From NCBI GenBank assembly GCA_040751955.1, contig JBFMFY010000006.1, positions 1 through 64,000 on the forward strand: DNA of 64,000 bases, in the 5' to 3' direction. Positions 1-9,050 of the stretch are shown in pieces. A program made the translations under genes and the position numbers. Within the stretch, counting starts at the first letter, position 1, and every line of letters begins with the position of its first letter. The DNA is from SpSt-333 sp040751955. GTDB taxonomy: Bacteria > Bacteroidota > Ignavibacteria > UBA10030 > UBA8401. The notes under the pieces are model-generated. The model did not search any database, had not been told where the DNA came from, and saw only the letters and a list, made by a program, of their open reading frames with translations.

Positions 1-18
1 TTTTCTATTACTTATTCG

Positions 19-50
19 GAAACTAAAAATAACTTAAAAGTTTCTATAAC
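19..50. promoter_or_regulatory. Candidate operator/promoter upstream of the TetR gene
   Basis: Two nested inverted repeats lie just before the TetR-family gene: GAAACT at 19-24 with AGTTTC at 39-44, and AACTT at 31-35 with AAGTT at 38-42. A TATAAC hexamer follows at 45-50. TetR regulators commonly bind palindromes overlapping their own promoter, so this could be the autoregulatory site. The stretch is AT-rich and such repeats can arise by chance. No convincing -35 element is seen. Confidence 0.25.
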
Positions 51-68
51 AATTTAAGTGGAGATGTA

Positions 69-695
69 ATGGAGATTCTGACAGAGCAAGAGCCAAAAGA
101 GAGGATCATCAGTCACGCGGAAGAGCGGTTCTTCAAATCCGGTTTCAATAAAGTAACGCTGGACGAACTTTCCAGCGAACTCGGTATCAGCAAGAAGACG
201 ATGTACAAATTTTTCCCGAGTAAGGATGAACTGCTAAAAACAATTATCCGGATGCTGCAGCGGCGTGTAGAACGCAACATCATTGCCATCGTTGAATCGA
301 ATAAGCCGATTACTCAAAAGTTGGCGGAGTTCATGCTGTTCATCGGAAAAATTGCCGGAAGAATAAGCCGCGCGTTTCAGTTGGATGTGCAGCGGTTTGC
401 ACCGGGTGTGTGGAAAGAAATGGATGAGTTTCGGAAAGAAAAAATTACAAAATATTTTGGAGCGATGATTCAGGAAGCAAAAAAAGAAAATCTTTTCCGC
501 AGCGACATCAATGAACAGATCGTCTTCATGATGTTCTTGAATTCCGTACAGTCGATTGTCAATCCTGAGATCCTTTCCCAGCATTCGTTTTCACCGAAAG
601 AGGCGATGTACACGATCTTTCATGTGATCTTTGAAGGTTCGTTAACTGATGAAGCGCGGAAAGAATTCCTCAAATACGAAATATTAATCAATTGA
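69..695 (+). CDS. TetR/AcrR family transcriptional regulator
   Basis: A 208-aa DNA-binding repressor of the TetR type. The N-terminal helix-turn-helix spans about residues 12-58, with the typical pattern of a sequence reading GISKKTMYKFFPSKDELL. The rest is a helical ligand-binding and dimerisation domain with no recognisable ligand signature. GGAG at 60-63 precedes the ATG. It starts a run of six same-strand genes encoding an exporter, in the same order as E. coli cecR-ybhGFSR, so it probably represses that exporter and responds to an exported compound. The effector cannot be told from the sequence. Confidence 0.9.
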   Translation: MEILTEQEPKERIISHAEERFFKSGFNKVTLDELSSELGISKKTMYKFFPSKDELLKTIIRMLQRRVERNIIAIVESNKPITQKLAEFMLFIGKIAGRISRAFQLDVQRFAPGVWKEMDEFRKEKITKYFGAMIQEAKKENLFRSDINEQIVFMMFLNSVQSIVNPEILSQHSFSPKEAMYTIFHVIFEGSLTDEARKEFLKYEILIN

Positions 696-704
696 GATGA
701 CCAA

Positions 705-1676
705 ATGAAAAATTCATGTAAGACAAAATATTTTGTACGGATTGCAATGCTTACAATTGCTCTCACCGGCTGCGGGAACAATCATGACGGTGCCATTGAA
801 GCGAGCGGTACGCTGGAGGCTGTCGAAGTGAATGTCTCGTCAAAAGTTTCAGGGCAATTACTGCATCTGAATGTTGCGGAAGGGACAACGGTGCAGGCAG
901 GTGATACGATTGCCATACTCGATCACGACATGCTTGCGTTACAACTGCAGCAAGCCGAGGCGGGAGTGGATGCCGCAAAAGCGCAGTATGACTTGCTAAA
1001 AAACGGAGCACGAGAGGAAGATTTAAAACTGGCGAATGAGGCGGTTGTACAGGCGGAAGCAACATACGCGAGTGCCGAAGCGGACTATAAACGGATCAAA
1101 GAACTCTATGCTGAACATTCTGTCTCGCAAAAACAGTACGAAGATGCTGAATCTCGATACACGATTGCCAAAGCCCAACGAAACTCCGCAAAACAAAACT
1201 TACAAAAACTCCAGCGCTTTGCGCGCCCGGAGGATTTGAACGCAGCGAAAGCACGCGTTGAACAGGCACGGGCACAAGCAAATATTATACGCAAGCAAAT
1301 CAGAGACAGTTATATCATCGCACCGGCATCCGGCATTGTAACGCATAAACCTGTGGAGGTGGGCGAACTGGTCAACGCCGGTTCCGTTGTTGTAAAGATC
1401 GCTCGTCTTGAGAAGATGGAACTGAGAATATACGTGAGCGAAACTGAACTGGGAAAAGTGAAATTGGGTGGTGATGCCGATGTCGTTATCGACACTTACC
1501 CTGAAAAATCGTATCCCGGGAAAATTGTGTATGTCTCGCCAACCGCAGAGTTTACTCCCCGCAATGTGCAAACGAAAGATGAAAGGACCAAACTTGTGTT
1601 CGGGATAAAACTTGAAGTGGAAAATGCGAACGGCGAGTTGAAATCCGGCATGCCGGCGGATGCCTATCTGAAGTGA
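705..1676 (+). CDS. HlyD/YbhG-like membrane fusion lipoprotein
   Basis: A 323-aa periplasmic adaptor of an ABC exporter. A signal peptide ends in the lipobox LTGC with Cys23, so it is probably a lipoprotein. A biotinyl-lipoyl-like half motif (about residues 40-75) is followed by a long alanine/glutamate/lysine-rich coiled-coil hairpin (about 85-200), the second lipoyl half and a beta-barrel region. This is the architecture of HlyD/EmrA/YbhG adaptors, which link inner-membrane pumps to an outer-membrane channel. It starts 9 bases after the regulator and precedes the two ATPase genes. No TolC-like gene is in the window. Confidence 0.9.
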   Translation: MKNSCKTKYFVRIAMLTIALTGCGNNHDGAIEASGTLEAVEVNVSSKVSGQLLHLNVAEGTTVQAGDTIAILDHDMLALQLQQAEAGVDAAKAQYDLLKNGAREEDLKLANEAVVQAEATYASAEADYKRIKELYAEHSVSQKQYEDAESRYTIAKAQRNSAKQNLQKLQRFARPEDLNAAKARVEQARAQANIIRKQIRDSYIIAPASGIVTHKPVEVGELVNAGSVVVKIARLEKMELRIYVSETELGKVKLGGDADVVIDTYPEKSYPGKIVYVSPTAEFTPRNVQTKDERTKLVFGIKLEVENANGELKSGMPADAYLK

Positions 1677-1684
1677 GCCGTCTC

Positions 1685-2599
1685 ATGAATGCACTGGAGG
1701 TCGCCAACGTATCAAAAAAATTCGGCGAGGTTGTTGCTGTCGATGCGCTGTCGTTACAGGTACAAAAAGGAGAAATGTTTGCTCTTGTCGGTCCCGACGG
1801 CGTTGGCAAGACAACGCTCATCAGAATGTTGTGCGGGATTGTTAAACCGGACGACGGGACATTGTCGGTGATGGGATTTGACGTGCGGAGAGAAATTGAT
1901 GAAGTAAAGAAACGAATCGGATACCTTTCTCAAAAATTCAGTCTGTACGGCGACCTGACAATCGATGAGAATATTGAATTTTTTGCCGAAATCCACGGTG
2001 TGTGGGATTACAAGGCGCGCCGTGAGGAACTACTGGAATTCACCCGTTTGACTCCCTTTCGTTCGCGGTTGGCAGAAAAACTATCGGGCGGAATGAAACA
2101 AAAACTTGCGCTCGCATGCACGCTCGTACACACTCCGGAAATAATTTTTCTCGACGAGCCGACAACAGGCGTCGATCCTGTCTCGCGTCGTGATTTCTGG
2201 AAAGTATTGTCCAGTCTTTTGAAAACCGGAATTACAATTGTTATGACCACACCGTACCTCGATGAAGCGGAACGCTGTAATCGTGTGGCACTGATGAATG
2301 AAGGGAAGTTGATGGTCTTGGGGACCCCCGCAGAAGTGAAAAAAGAGATGAAAGGGGAGATCATAGAATTAGTCTGTTCAGACATTCGAAAATCATTTTC
2401 GCTTCTTAAAGAATTTGATCTTGTGAGAGAGGTGCAGGCATTTGGCGACCGTCTGCACGTTGTTGTGGAACGATCTGAGCATGACGTGCAACCGATGCTG
2501 GCGATGTTATTGGCGAATTCTATTTCAGTCTCCGACTGGAGAGTGGTGAAACCAACGCTGGAAAATGTCTTCATCTCATTGATGACAGGAAGCAAGTGA
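1685..2599 (+). CDS. ABC exporter ATPase 1 (YbhF N-half-like), switch His replaced
   Basis: A single ABC nucleotide-binding domain of about 304 aa. Walker A is GPDGVGKT, the signature is LSGGMKQ and Walker B is IIFLDEPTTG. The position after TT that normally holds the switch histidine is proline: TTPYLDEAE, with the Pro codon at 2252-2254. This suggests an impaired hydrolytic site. ATG at 1685 was chosen because the domain starts right after it. A GTG at 1673 overlapping the previous stop is an alternative. In E. coli YbhF two such domains are fused; here they are two genes. Confidence 0.9.
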   Translation: MNALEVANVSKKFGEVVAVDALSLQVQKGEMFALVGPDGVGKTTLIRMLCGIVKPDDGTLSVMGFDVRREIDEVKKRIGYLSQKFSLYGDLTIDENIEFFAEIHGVWDYKARREELLEFTRLTPFRSRLAEKLSGGMKQKLALACTLVHTPEIIFLDEPTTGVDPVSRRDFWKVLSSLLKTGITIVMTTPYLDEAERCNRVALMNEGKLMVLGTPAEVKKEMKGEIIELVCSDIRKSFSLLKEFDLVREVQAFGDRLHVVVERSEHDVQPMLAMLLANSISVSDWRVVKPTLENVFISLMTGSK

Positions 2600-3534
2600 T
2601 GAATACGATTGAAGTCCGCAATCTTACAAAACGGTTCGGCACATTCACGGCGGTCGATCATATCAACTTCGATGTGAAGAAAGGTGAGATCTTCGGCTTT
2701 CTCGGCGCAAACGGCGCCGGCAAATCGACAACAATCCGCATGCTCTGTGCACTGTTAACTTCAACGGAAGGGACTGCAATGGTCGGCGGGTACGACATCA
2801 ATAAAGAACCAAACAGAGTGAAAGAAAGCATCGGGTACATGTCGCAGAAGTTCTCTTTGTACGAAGATCTGACTGTTGAGGAAAATATCGATTTTTTCGG
2901 CAGGGTGTACGGTTTATCGAACCACGATCTTGCTCAGCGAAAGAAATGGGTGCTTGATATAGCAAATCTTCAAGGACGCGAGAAGAGCATCACCCGCACA
3001 TTGAGCGGGGGGTGGAAACAACGTCTTGCGCTCGGCTGTGCGGTGTTGCATAAGCCTCGTATTGTCTTCCTCGATGAGCCGACGAGTGGTGTCGATCCGG
3101 TGATGAGAAGAAAATTCTGGGAGATTATCAATGAGATGTCCTCTGAAGGTGTCACGGTATTGGTAACAACACACTTTTTAGAAGAGGCGGAATATTGCAA
3201 CGATATCATATTGATCAATGCCGGAAAAATTATTGCCAGCGGCAGTCCGAAGGAACTGAAAGAGAACTACATCAAATATCCCATCCTTGAAGTACAATGC
3301 TCTAATGTCATTCAGGCAATGGAGGAGATATCGTCGCAGCCGTGGGCTGTGGAGACATCGGTCTTCGGAACATACCTGCACGTCAGCGTGCTGAATCAGG
3401 AAGAAGCCAAAGTCAATATCGTATCACTCCTTGGAACGAAAGGTATTGATGTGCACAGTATGGAGCGCATTACACCGTCGCTGGAAGATGTCTTTATTTA
3501 CCTGCTTGAAGAACAAGCAAAAAAGGCGGCTTGA
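2599..3534 (+). CDS. ABC exporter ATPase 2 (YbhF C-half-like)
   Basis: A second ABC ATPase, 311 aa, with an intact set of motifs: Walker A GANGAGKST, signature LSGGWKQR, Walker B IVFLDEPTSG and a normal switch histidine in TTHFLEEAE. The start ATG overlaps the previous stop by one base (TGATG), so translation is probably coupled. With ATPase 1 it probably forms an asymmetric dimer driving the two following ABC-2 permeases. The C-terminal 80 residues form the small regulatory extension usual for DrrA/YbhF-type ATPases. Confidence 0.92.
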   Translation: MNTIEVRNLTKRFGTFTAVDHINFDVKKGEIFGFLGANGAGKSTTIRMLCALLTSTEGTAMVGGYDINKEPNRVKESIGYMSQKFSLYEDLTVEENIDFFGRVYGLSNHDLAQRKKWVLDIANLQGREKSITRTLSGGWKQRLALGCAVLHKPRIVFLDEPTSGVDPVMRRKFWEIINEMSSEGVTVLVTTHFLEEAEYCNDIILINAGKIIASGSPKELKENYIKYPILEVQCSNVIQAMEEISSQPWAVETSVFGTYLHVSVLNQEEAKVNIVSLLGTKGIDVHSMERITPSLEDVFIYLLEEQAKKAA

Positions 3535-4661
3535 TGATACGCCAATTGGTCCCGATCATTAAAAAAGAGTTTCGACAAATCAAACGTGACAAACGCGTTC
3601 TTGGGATTCTGACGCTTGTACCAGCCGTGCTGTTGCTTATTAACGGTTACGCATTGAATTTCGACGTAAAGCATATCAGGATGGCTGTGTACGATGCAGA
3701 GAAAACGAAACAGAGCAGAGAGTTTGTCAACAGTTTCATCACCTCCGGATATTTCGACTATGAAATGGTGGTGGAAGATTACAACCGTGCCAAAGAGTTG
3801 ATCGACGAAGGAATCGTTAAACTCGTGCTTGTCATTCCGCCTGATTTTTCACAAGAGATTACTTCAGGCAGACAGGCGACGATTCAGGTGCTGGTGGATG
3901 GTATGGATGCCAATTCGGCAAATACCATTATTGGTTACTCGCAGGCGGTGACGCTTCAATATTCACAGAAAATAATTTTGCAGAATCTTTCGAAGATCGG
4001 CAGGAAAAGTTTTATTCCGATCAACTATCAATCCAAAATCTGGTACAATCCGGAATTGAAGAGCGCAAAATTTCTCGTTCCCGGTCTCATTGCATTCATT
4101 CTTGCCATCACCGGCGTGATTGCCACATCGCTTTCGATTGTCAAAGAAAAAGAACGGAACACGATCGAACAGATTGATGTATCGCCGATCCGTACACTGT
4201 ACCTGATTGTAGGCAAGATGGTGCCGTACGCCGTCATCTCTTTGGTGGCTGCGACACTTGTGATCGTTTCAGCGTATTTTCTTTTCGATGTTGAAGTAAA
4301 AGGGAGTTTGATTCTGCTCTTTCTTTTTACAGCACTCTTCATTATTGCGGCATTGAGTATCGGATTGTTGGTCTCGACGATTTCTGACAGTCAGCAGGTT
4401 GCGTTCCAGATTGCCGCAGTAGTTTCGATGCTGCCGACATTGATCCTATCCGGATTCATGTTTCCGATCAGAAGCATGCCGCTATTCCTGCAGGTGCTGT
4501 CGAATGTTACTCCGGCGAAATTTTATCTAGTGATATTGCGGAGTATCGTCCTGAAAGGTGTCGGTATCGAAGCGTTCTGGGAACAGGTGATCTATCTTTG
4601 CGTGTACATCACGGTTATTCTTACCATAGCAGTAAAACGATTTAAACACAGATTGGCATAA
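3534..4661 (+). CDS. ABC-2 type permease (YbhS/YbhR-like)
   Basis: A 375-aa membrane subunit of the exporter. One N-terminal transmembrane helix (about residues 22-44) is followed by a soluble periplasmic domain of about 130 residues. A cluster of five hydrophobic helices (about residues 180-375) comes next, with the typical cytoplasmic motif KEKERNTIEQIDVSPI between helices. This is the ABC2_membrane_3 layout found in YbhS, YbhR and YhhJ. The ATG overlaps the stop of ATPase 2. It probably pairs with the homologous permease encoded next. Confidence 0.9.
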   Translation: MIRQLVPIIKKEFRQIKRDKRVLGILTLVPAVLLLINGYALNFDVKHIRMAVYDAEKTKQSREFVNSFITSGYFDYEMVVEDYNRAKELIDEGIVKLVLVIPPDFSQEITSGRQATIQVLVDGMDANSANTIIGYSQAVTLQYSQKIILQNLSKIGRKSFIPINYQSKIWYNPELKSAKFLVPGLIAFILAITGVIATSLSIVKEKERNTIEQIDVSPIRTLYLIVGKMVPYAVISLVAATLVIVSAYFLFDVEVKGSLILLFLFTALFIIAALSIGLLVSTISDSQQVAFQIAAVVSMLPTLILSGFMFPIRSMPLFLQVLSNVTPAKFYLVILRSIVLKGVGIEAFWEQVIYLCVYITVILTIAVKRFKHRLA

Positions 4662-4663
4662 TC

Positions 4664-5788
4664 ATGACTGTTCAACGTATCCAGGCAATGTTGAAAAAAG
4701 AATTCGGACAGATCCTGAAAGACAAACGGATGCTGCCGATCATTTTTGTCGCGCCGGTACTGCAGTTGATCTTTCTTGGCTTTGCTGCGTCGCTTGACGT
4801 TAAGAATATTTCGTTCGTCTTGTGCGACCTGGATAAGACACAGGAGAGCAGGGCGTTCGTTCAATCATTCACGAATTCCGGATACTTTGAAATGATGTAT
4901 TCGACGGAAGAGTATGCTTCTGTTGGTGAGTTCCTGGATAAGAATAAAGTCTCGATGGCGCTCATAATTCCGCATCGGTTTGGTGATAAGTTAGTACGGC
5001 GTGAGCCCGGAAACGTGCAGATTATCCTTGACGGTAGTGAAGGAAATACTACTGCCATCATTATGAACTATGCCAATCAGATAATCTCGCGCTTTTCAAC
5101 CGACAGGATGGCAACTGTTGTCGGCGATATTAAACGGCTAGGAGGAGTTTCTCTGGAATCGCGCGCATGGTACAATCCCACGTTGATAAGCAGAAAGTTT
5201 ATGGTGCCCGGTGTGTTGGTACTCATCCTTTTGCTCACAACAATGAATTTGACGGCGATGGCGATTGTGAAAGAAAAGGAGATCGGAACCCTTGAGCAAC
5301 TATTGGTAACTCCATTGCGACCTGTGGAAATGATCCTGGGGAAACTGATCCCCTTTATCATCATCGGATACATGAATGTTACGGTAGTGCTGCTGGTGAT
5401 GAGCTACGGTTTCGATATACCGATACGAGGAAGCGTACCTCTGCTATTTTTGCTGACAGGATTTTTTCTGCTGACGACGCTCGGTCTTGGTTTATTTGTT
5501 TCAACAATCTCCAACACGCAGCAGCAGGCGATGATGCTGGGAATGTTCGGCATCATGTCGCCGATGATGTATTTGTCCGGATTTGTCTTCCCGATCGAAA
5601 ATATGCCCGATGTACTGCAATTTGTTTCGCTTGGGATTCCGATGAGATATTTTCTCGTCATTGTCCGGTCAATCATCTTGAAAGGATCAGGTATGACAGA
5701 GTTGTGGTTTGAAGCAGGGATGTTGCTGTGTATGGGTGTAGTGATTCTAGCGGCGAGTGTTTTGAGATTCAGAGAGAAACTGGATTAA
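4664..5788 (+). CDS. ABC-2 type permease, second subunit
   Basis: A 374-aa paralog of the preceding permease with the same plan: one N-terminal membrane helix, a periplasmic domain, then five or six helices. The conserved segment KEKEIGTLEQLLVTPL marks the coupling region. Two related permeases plus two ATPases fit a heteromeric exporter of the YbhFSR type, known in E. coli for drug and cation efflux. Its TAA stop shares bases with the stop of the opposing patatin gene (TTAA at 5785-5788), so there is no room for a terminator between them. Confidence 0.9.
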   Translation: MTVQRIQAMLKKEFGQILKDKRMLPIIFVAPVLQLIFLGFAASLDVKNISFVLCDLDKTQESRAFVQSFTNSGYFEMMYSTEEYASVGEFLDKNKVSMALIIPHRFGDKLVRREPGNVQIILDGSEGNTTAIIMNYANQIISRFSTDRMATVVGDIKRLGGVSLESRAWYNPTLISRKFMVPGVLVLILLLTTMNLTAMAIVKEKEIGTLEQLLVTPLRPVEMILGKLIPFIIIGYMNVTVVLLVMSYGFDIPIRGSVPLLFLLTGFFLLTTLGLGLFVSTISNTQQQAMMLGMFGIMSPMMYLSGFVFPIENMPDVLQFVSLGIPMRYFLVIVRSIILKGSGMTELWFEAGMLLCMGVVILAASVLRFREKLD

Positions 5789-8529
5789 AGGATCGGATAC
5801 CCAAGCGAGAAGTACGCAACCACAGGACCGAGCGTCAGCGGCTGATCCAGCAAATCACGCCTGATGTAAAAACTTCTTCCAAGCGAAAAGTTAATCGGAC
5901 CGACGGGGGAGTCCAAAGAAAGTCCGAATCCGAGTCCGTGATGAAAATCGCGTATGCGGATATCTTCGCGCTGCGGCCAGATGCTTCCGAAATCGTACCG
6001 CACGCGGAAATACGTATCCCAAATCGCTGTGAACGGGAACAGAGTCCTGAATTCAACGCTGATCAAAAAGAGCTGCCTGCCCCGCGAGTCATACTCCCGC
6101 AATCCGAAAAATGAATCTTCTCCCCCAAGGGAAAATTGTTTCGATAACGGAAGTGTTTGATCGCCGAATCCGACAACCGTTTTGGGATGGAGCGTGAAAC
6201 TTTCGTACGAAATGTTTGTACCATATTCAAAATAGATTTTTGAATATCCGACGTCGCCAACAACCCCCTTCAATGTGGATGTTGCAGTCTCCCACGAAAA
6301 ATTTGTTACCGAGCCTGTGCGGGCAAACGGATATTGATCTCGCGAATCAATAATGGAACTCAGACGGAGAGATTGGAGCGTGAACTGCTCCGGTGCGTAC
6401 CCGGTACCGGAAATAAATTTAATTTCATCAGATTCAAGTCGATATTCAATATTAAGTGTCCCGAGCCGTTCTACTTGTTGTCCCAACTGCATTGACACAC
6501 CGTACTGTAGTTGTCTGTATTCTCCCACCCGGGAGCGTACGAATCTCTCGCGTGTTGTTTGTAAACCATCGTCTGCGTATGTATGAATATCTCGAAGATC
6601 ATAGTATGCATCGAGGTTGAATGTGAAGTAGGTGTTGAAAATCCTGTTTGCCTGGAAATCGACGATGTATTTTCTGTTCCGTAATCCGCCGGAAAAACTG
6701 GCGCCGATTTCGGTTGCCGTACCGAGGAGATTTTCATTGCGGAATTCAATCGTAGGCTGCAGGTTTCGTTCATTATCCGCACGGAACCCCAGTCTCGAGA
6801 CATCGGTCGGTTTTTCTTGCATTTGAATAATGATCGTTGGTCGGTTCTCTTCATAGGCAACATCCATGAGAACCTGTTCGAAAAGGTCGGTGCCGTACAG
6901 GTTGATAAGTGCCTGGCGGCCTTTGCTCACGGTAAACACATTTCCGTCCCTGAATCCCAGTTCACGCCACACCACCCAATCTCGTGAAACTTCCTTGCCT
7001 CGAAGATAAATCTTGTAGATGATCCCTTCATCGATAGTAAGATCAAGCATGCCCGACTGTGTGTTGAATGACTGATCCTTGATGCGCGCGAGAGAATACT
7101 CTTGTTCTCTATACATGGTGAGAATACCGTCGATCGCTTTGGAAAGGAGAGGTTCATTCAACGGTTTGTGAAGGAGGGATGTGAAATGAGCGGCTATTTC
7201 CTCATGAGTGAATACAGTATTGCCGCGGATGACAACAGTGTCGAGAATCGGGTTTTGTTTTGTTGCAATAACAACATCAGCCGTCGTATCGTGAAGAACA
7301 ATCTCGCAAGTAACGTCGCTGTACCAACCTTGAGAATACAATTGTGTTGCGTATTGACGCAACTCATTAACCGATACCGTTGCAGTGTTGGAAAAGATTG
7401 AAGTATCCTTCGCCGATGGTGCGATCAACCTTTCGGAATACCGTACGGATTTCACTGCGAACTCAAAGTTGGAAAGGGGGGAGCCATCCTGTAAAATTTG
7501 TTCTTCCTTTTTCCGTATCGAGTCTTTTAGTGCATTGACTTTCGATGTTGCAGCGTAAATTCCTTGCTGTATTGCAAACTGAATATTGTCAAAATCCGAT
7601 GCAGAGTACTTTCCCAAATCGGGAGTGATAACGATTGTTGCGCTGTCCAGCGCCTGTTCATTCGCACTCTGCGCCATGATATTGATGATTTGATCAGCAA
7701 CTTCCCAAGGATTGTTCAATTGCGTTGCCGTTCGCAATGTGCTGATGGTATTCACAGCGATAATAACATCGGCTCCCAGATCCTTCGCCACTTCCACAGG
7801 GATATTTGAAACCAGCCCTCCGTCAATCAGTTCCATGGTATCTTTTTTCAACGGTTGATACATCAGAGGAACCGAAATGCTTGCTCTCAAAGCTTCCGAA
7901 AGGTTTCCGGAGCTGAAAATAATTTTTTCACCTGAAATAAGGTCCGTTGCAACGCATCTGAACGGGATTTTCAGATCGTCAAAACTTTTAACGGGATGAT
8001 ACAAAGCCTGCAGCGTCAATTGATTAATAAAGTTATTCAACCGCTGTCCTGTGGAGACTGCGGATGGGATAATCGGCGTCAGTCCGTCAAAACGAATGGT
8101 AAGTTGTTTTTTATCAGCAGTTTGTTTTTGAGATAGGAAGAGATGTTTTCGTTCGGTCTCTTGTCCAAGGGAAAGTATAAAATTCCAGTCGGTTGTATCG
8201 ACCAATCGGCGTAATTGCTTTGTCGAATATCCCGATGCATACAACCCGCCGATCACGCCGCCGATGCTCGTACCGACAATCAAATCTATCGGAATATTGT
8301 TCTTCTCCAGCACTTCCAAAACGCCGAGATGTGCCATTCCCCGGGCGCCCCCTCCGCTTAGTACAAGGGCGACTTTTGGGCGCTTTATTTCTTTATATCC
8401 ATATAAGGAATTTTCATTACCACTTTTTTCCGAGAAATGCGGGGCAATAACTAATTTTCTCTCGTGCTGCTGTGCAGAGATTGAAGTACAGAATACGCTC
8501 AGAATGAGGAAATAATAAGATATATGCAC
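5785..8529 (-). CDS. Patatin-like phospholipase fused to Omp85-type barrel (PlpD-like)
   Basis: About 914 aa with a signal peptide ending near ISAQQ. The patatin domain follows, with oxyanion motif GGGARG (about residue 60), nucleophile motif GTSIG (Ser about 88) and the DGG of the catalytic Asp. A POTRA-like segment and a C-terminal surface-antigen/Omp85 beta-barrel complete it. Type Vd autotransporters such as PlpD have this order, so the lipase is probably displayed on or moved across the outer membrane. No ATG suits the start. GTG at 8529 gives the best signal peptide, and a TTG at 8604 would add 25 poor residues. It is convergent with the exporter operon. Confidence 0.88.
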   Translation of the reverse strand: MHISYYFLILSVFCTSISAQQHERKLVIAPHFSEKSGNENSLYGYKEIKRPKVALVLSGGGARGMAHLGVLEVLEKNNIPIDLIVGTSIGGVIGGLYASGYSTKQLRRLVDTTDWNFILSLGQETERKHLFLSQKQTADKKQLTIRFDGLTPIIPSAVSTGQRLNNFINQLTLQALYHPVKSFDDLKIPFRCVATDLISGEKIIFSSGNLSEALRASISVPLMYQPLKKDTMELIDGGLVSNIPVEVAKDLGADVIIAVNTISTLRTATQLNNPWEVADQIINIMAQSANEQALDSATIVITPDLGKYSASDFDNIQFAIQQGIYAATSKVNALKDSIRKKEEQILQDGSPLSNFEFAVKSVRYSERLIAPSAKDTSIFSNTATVSVNELRQYATQLYSQGWYSDVTCEIVLHDTTADVVIATKQNPILDTVVIRGNTVFTHEEIAAHFTSLLHKPLNEPLLSKAIDGILTMYREQEYSLARIKDQSFNTQSGMLDLTIDEGIIYKIYLRGKEVSRDWVVWRELGFRDGNVFTVSKGRQALINLYGTDLFEQVLMDVAYEENRPTIIIQMQEKPTDVSRLGFRADNERNLQPTIEFRNENLLGTATEIGASFSGGLRNRKYIVDFQANRIFNTYFTFNLDAYYDLRDIHTYADDGLQTTRERFVRSRVGEYRQLQYGVSMQLGQQVERLGTLNIEYRLESDEIKFISGTGYAPEQFTLQSLRLSSIIDSRDQYPFARTGSVTNFSWETATSTLKGVVGDVGYSKIYFEYGTNISYESFTLHPKTVVGFGDQTLPLSKQFSLGGEDSFFGLREYDSRGRQLFLISVEFRTLFPFTAIWDTYFRVRYDFGSIWPQREDIRIRDFHHGLGFGLSLDSPVGPINFSLGRSFYIRRDLLDQPLTLGPVVAYFSLGYPIL

Positions 8530-8694
8530 GATTGAACCGTTAAGACTGCCATAAAGATAGAAAATTTCTTGCTGAGAATAAATTTTTCTTTCTGCGTCAC
8601 CCAACAGATGAAAGGAATATGAATGATGAGTATCACAGTTCTGGCAGGAAATTAAATTAAATTGAATACAAATATTTTAACGGGGGAATTCTCA

Positions 8695-8922
8695 ATGAAT
8701 GCAAATAATCAATCAAAAGGGAAAATAATAAAAATAATAAGCTATATCCTCTTTGCAGTCTTAACGTTTATAGGTTCTCTGCTCTTTTTACCATTCGAAG
8801 TATTTTTACTTTCAACCATTGTTGTACTCATCGCACTTCGTAGTCTGGAAAAGGAACTAGGCAATTTCGATATGCGAAATCTTAAAACATTCGAAGCCCA
8901 TCCTACTCAAACGAAGAGATGA
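8695..8922 (+). CDS. Small two-helix membrane protein of unknown function
   Basis: A 75-residue protein with two hydrophobic helices (about residues 13-32 and 34-50), a basic N-terminus and a charged, soluble C-terminal tail. I recognise no family. The ATG at 8695 has a G-rich stretch (8682-8686) at a sensible distance and is preferred over an in-frame ATG at 8662. It stands alone between the patatin gene, which points away, and the asparaginase-family gene. A weak hairpin follows it. Confidence 0.6.
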   Translation: MNANNQSKGKIIKIISYILFAVLTFIGSLLFLPFEVFLLSTIVVLIALRSLEKELGNFDMRNLKTFEAHPTQTKR

Positions 8923-8974
8923 AAACATAGCCTGCTGTAAGACAACCATTCACCAAAAATGACTTGAAAAATAT

Positions 8975-8996
8975 AACACCTTGCTTTTCAGGTGTT
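8975..8996 (+). terminator. Weak hairpin after the small membrane protein
   Basis: The arms AACACCT (8975-8981) and AGGTGTT (8990-8996) form a 7-bp stem with an 8-base loop. The run after it, TTCCTTCCTA, is pyrimidine-rich but not a clean T tract. It could be a terminator or an unrelated stem before the asparaginase gene. Confidence 0.3.
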
Positions 8997-9050
8997 TCCT
9001 TCCTACTATTTTTCCGTCAGTTTATTATTGTACGCAGGAATTCTATCGGT

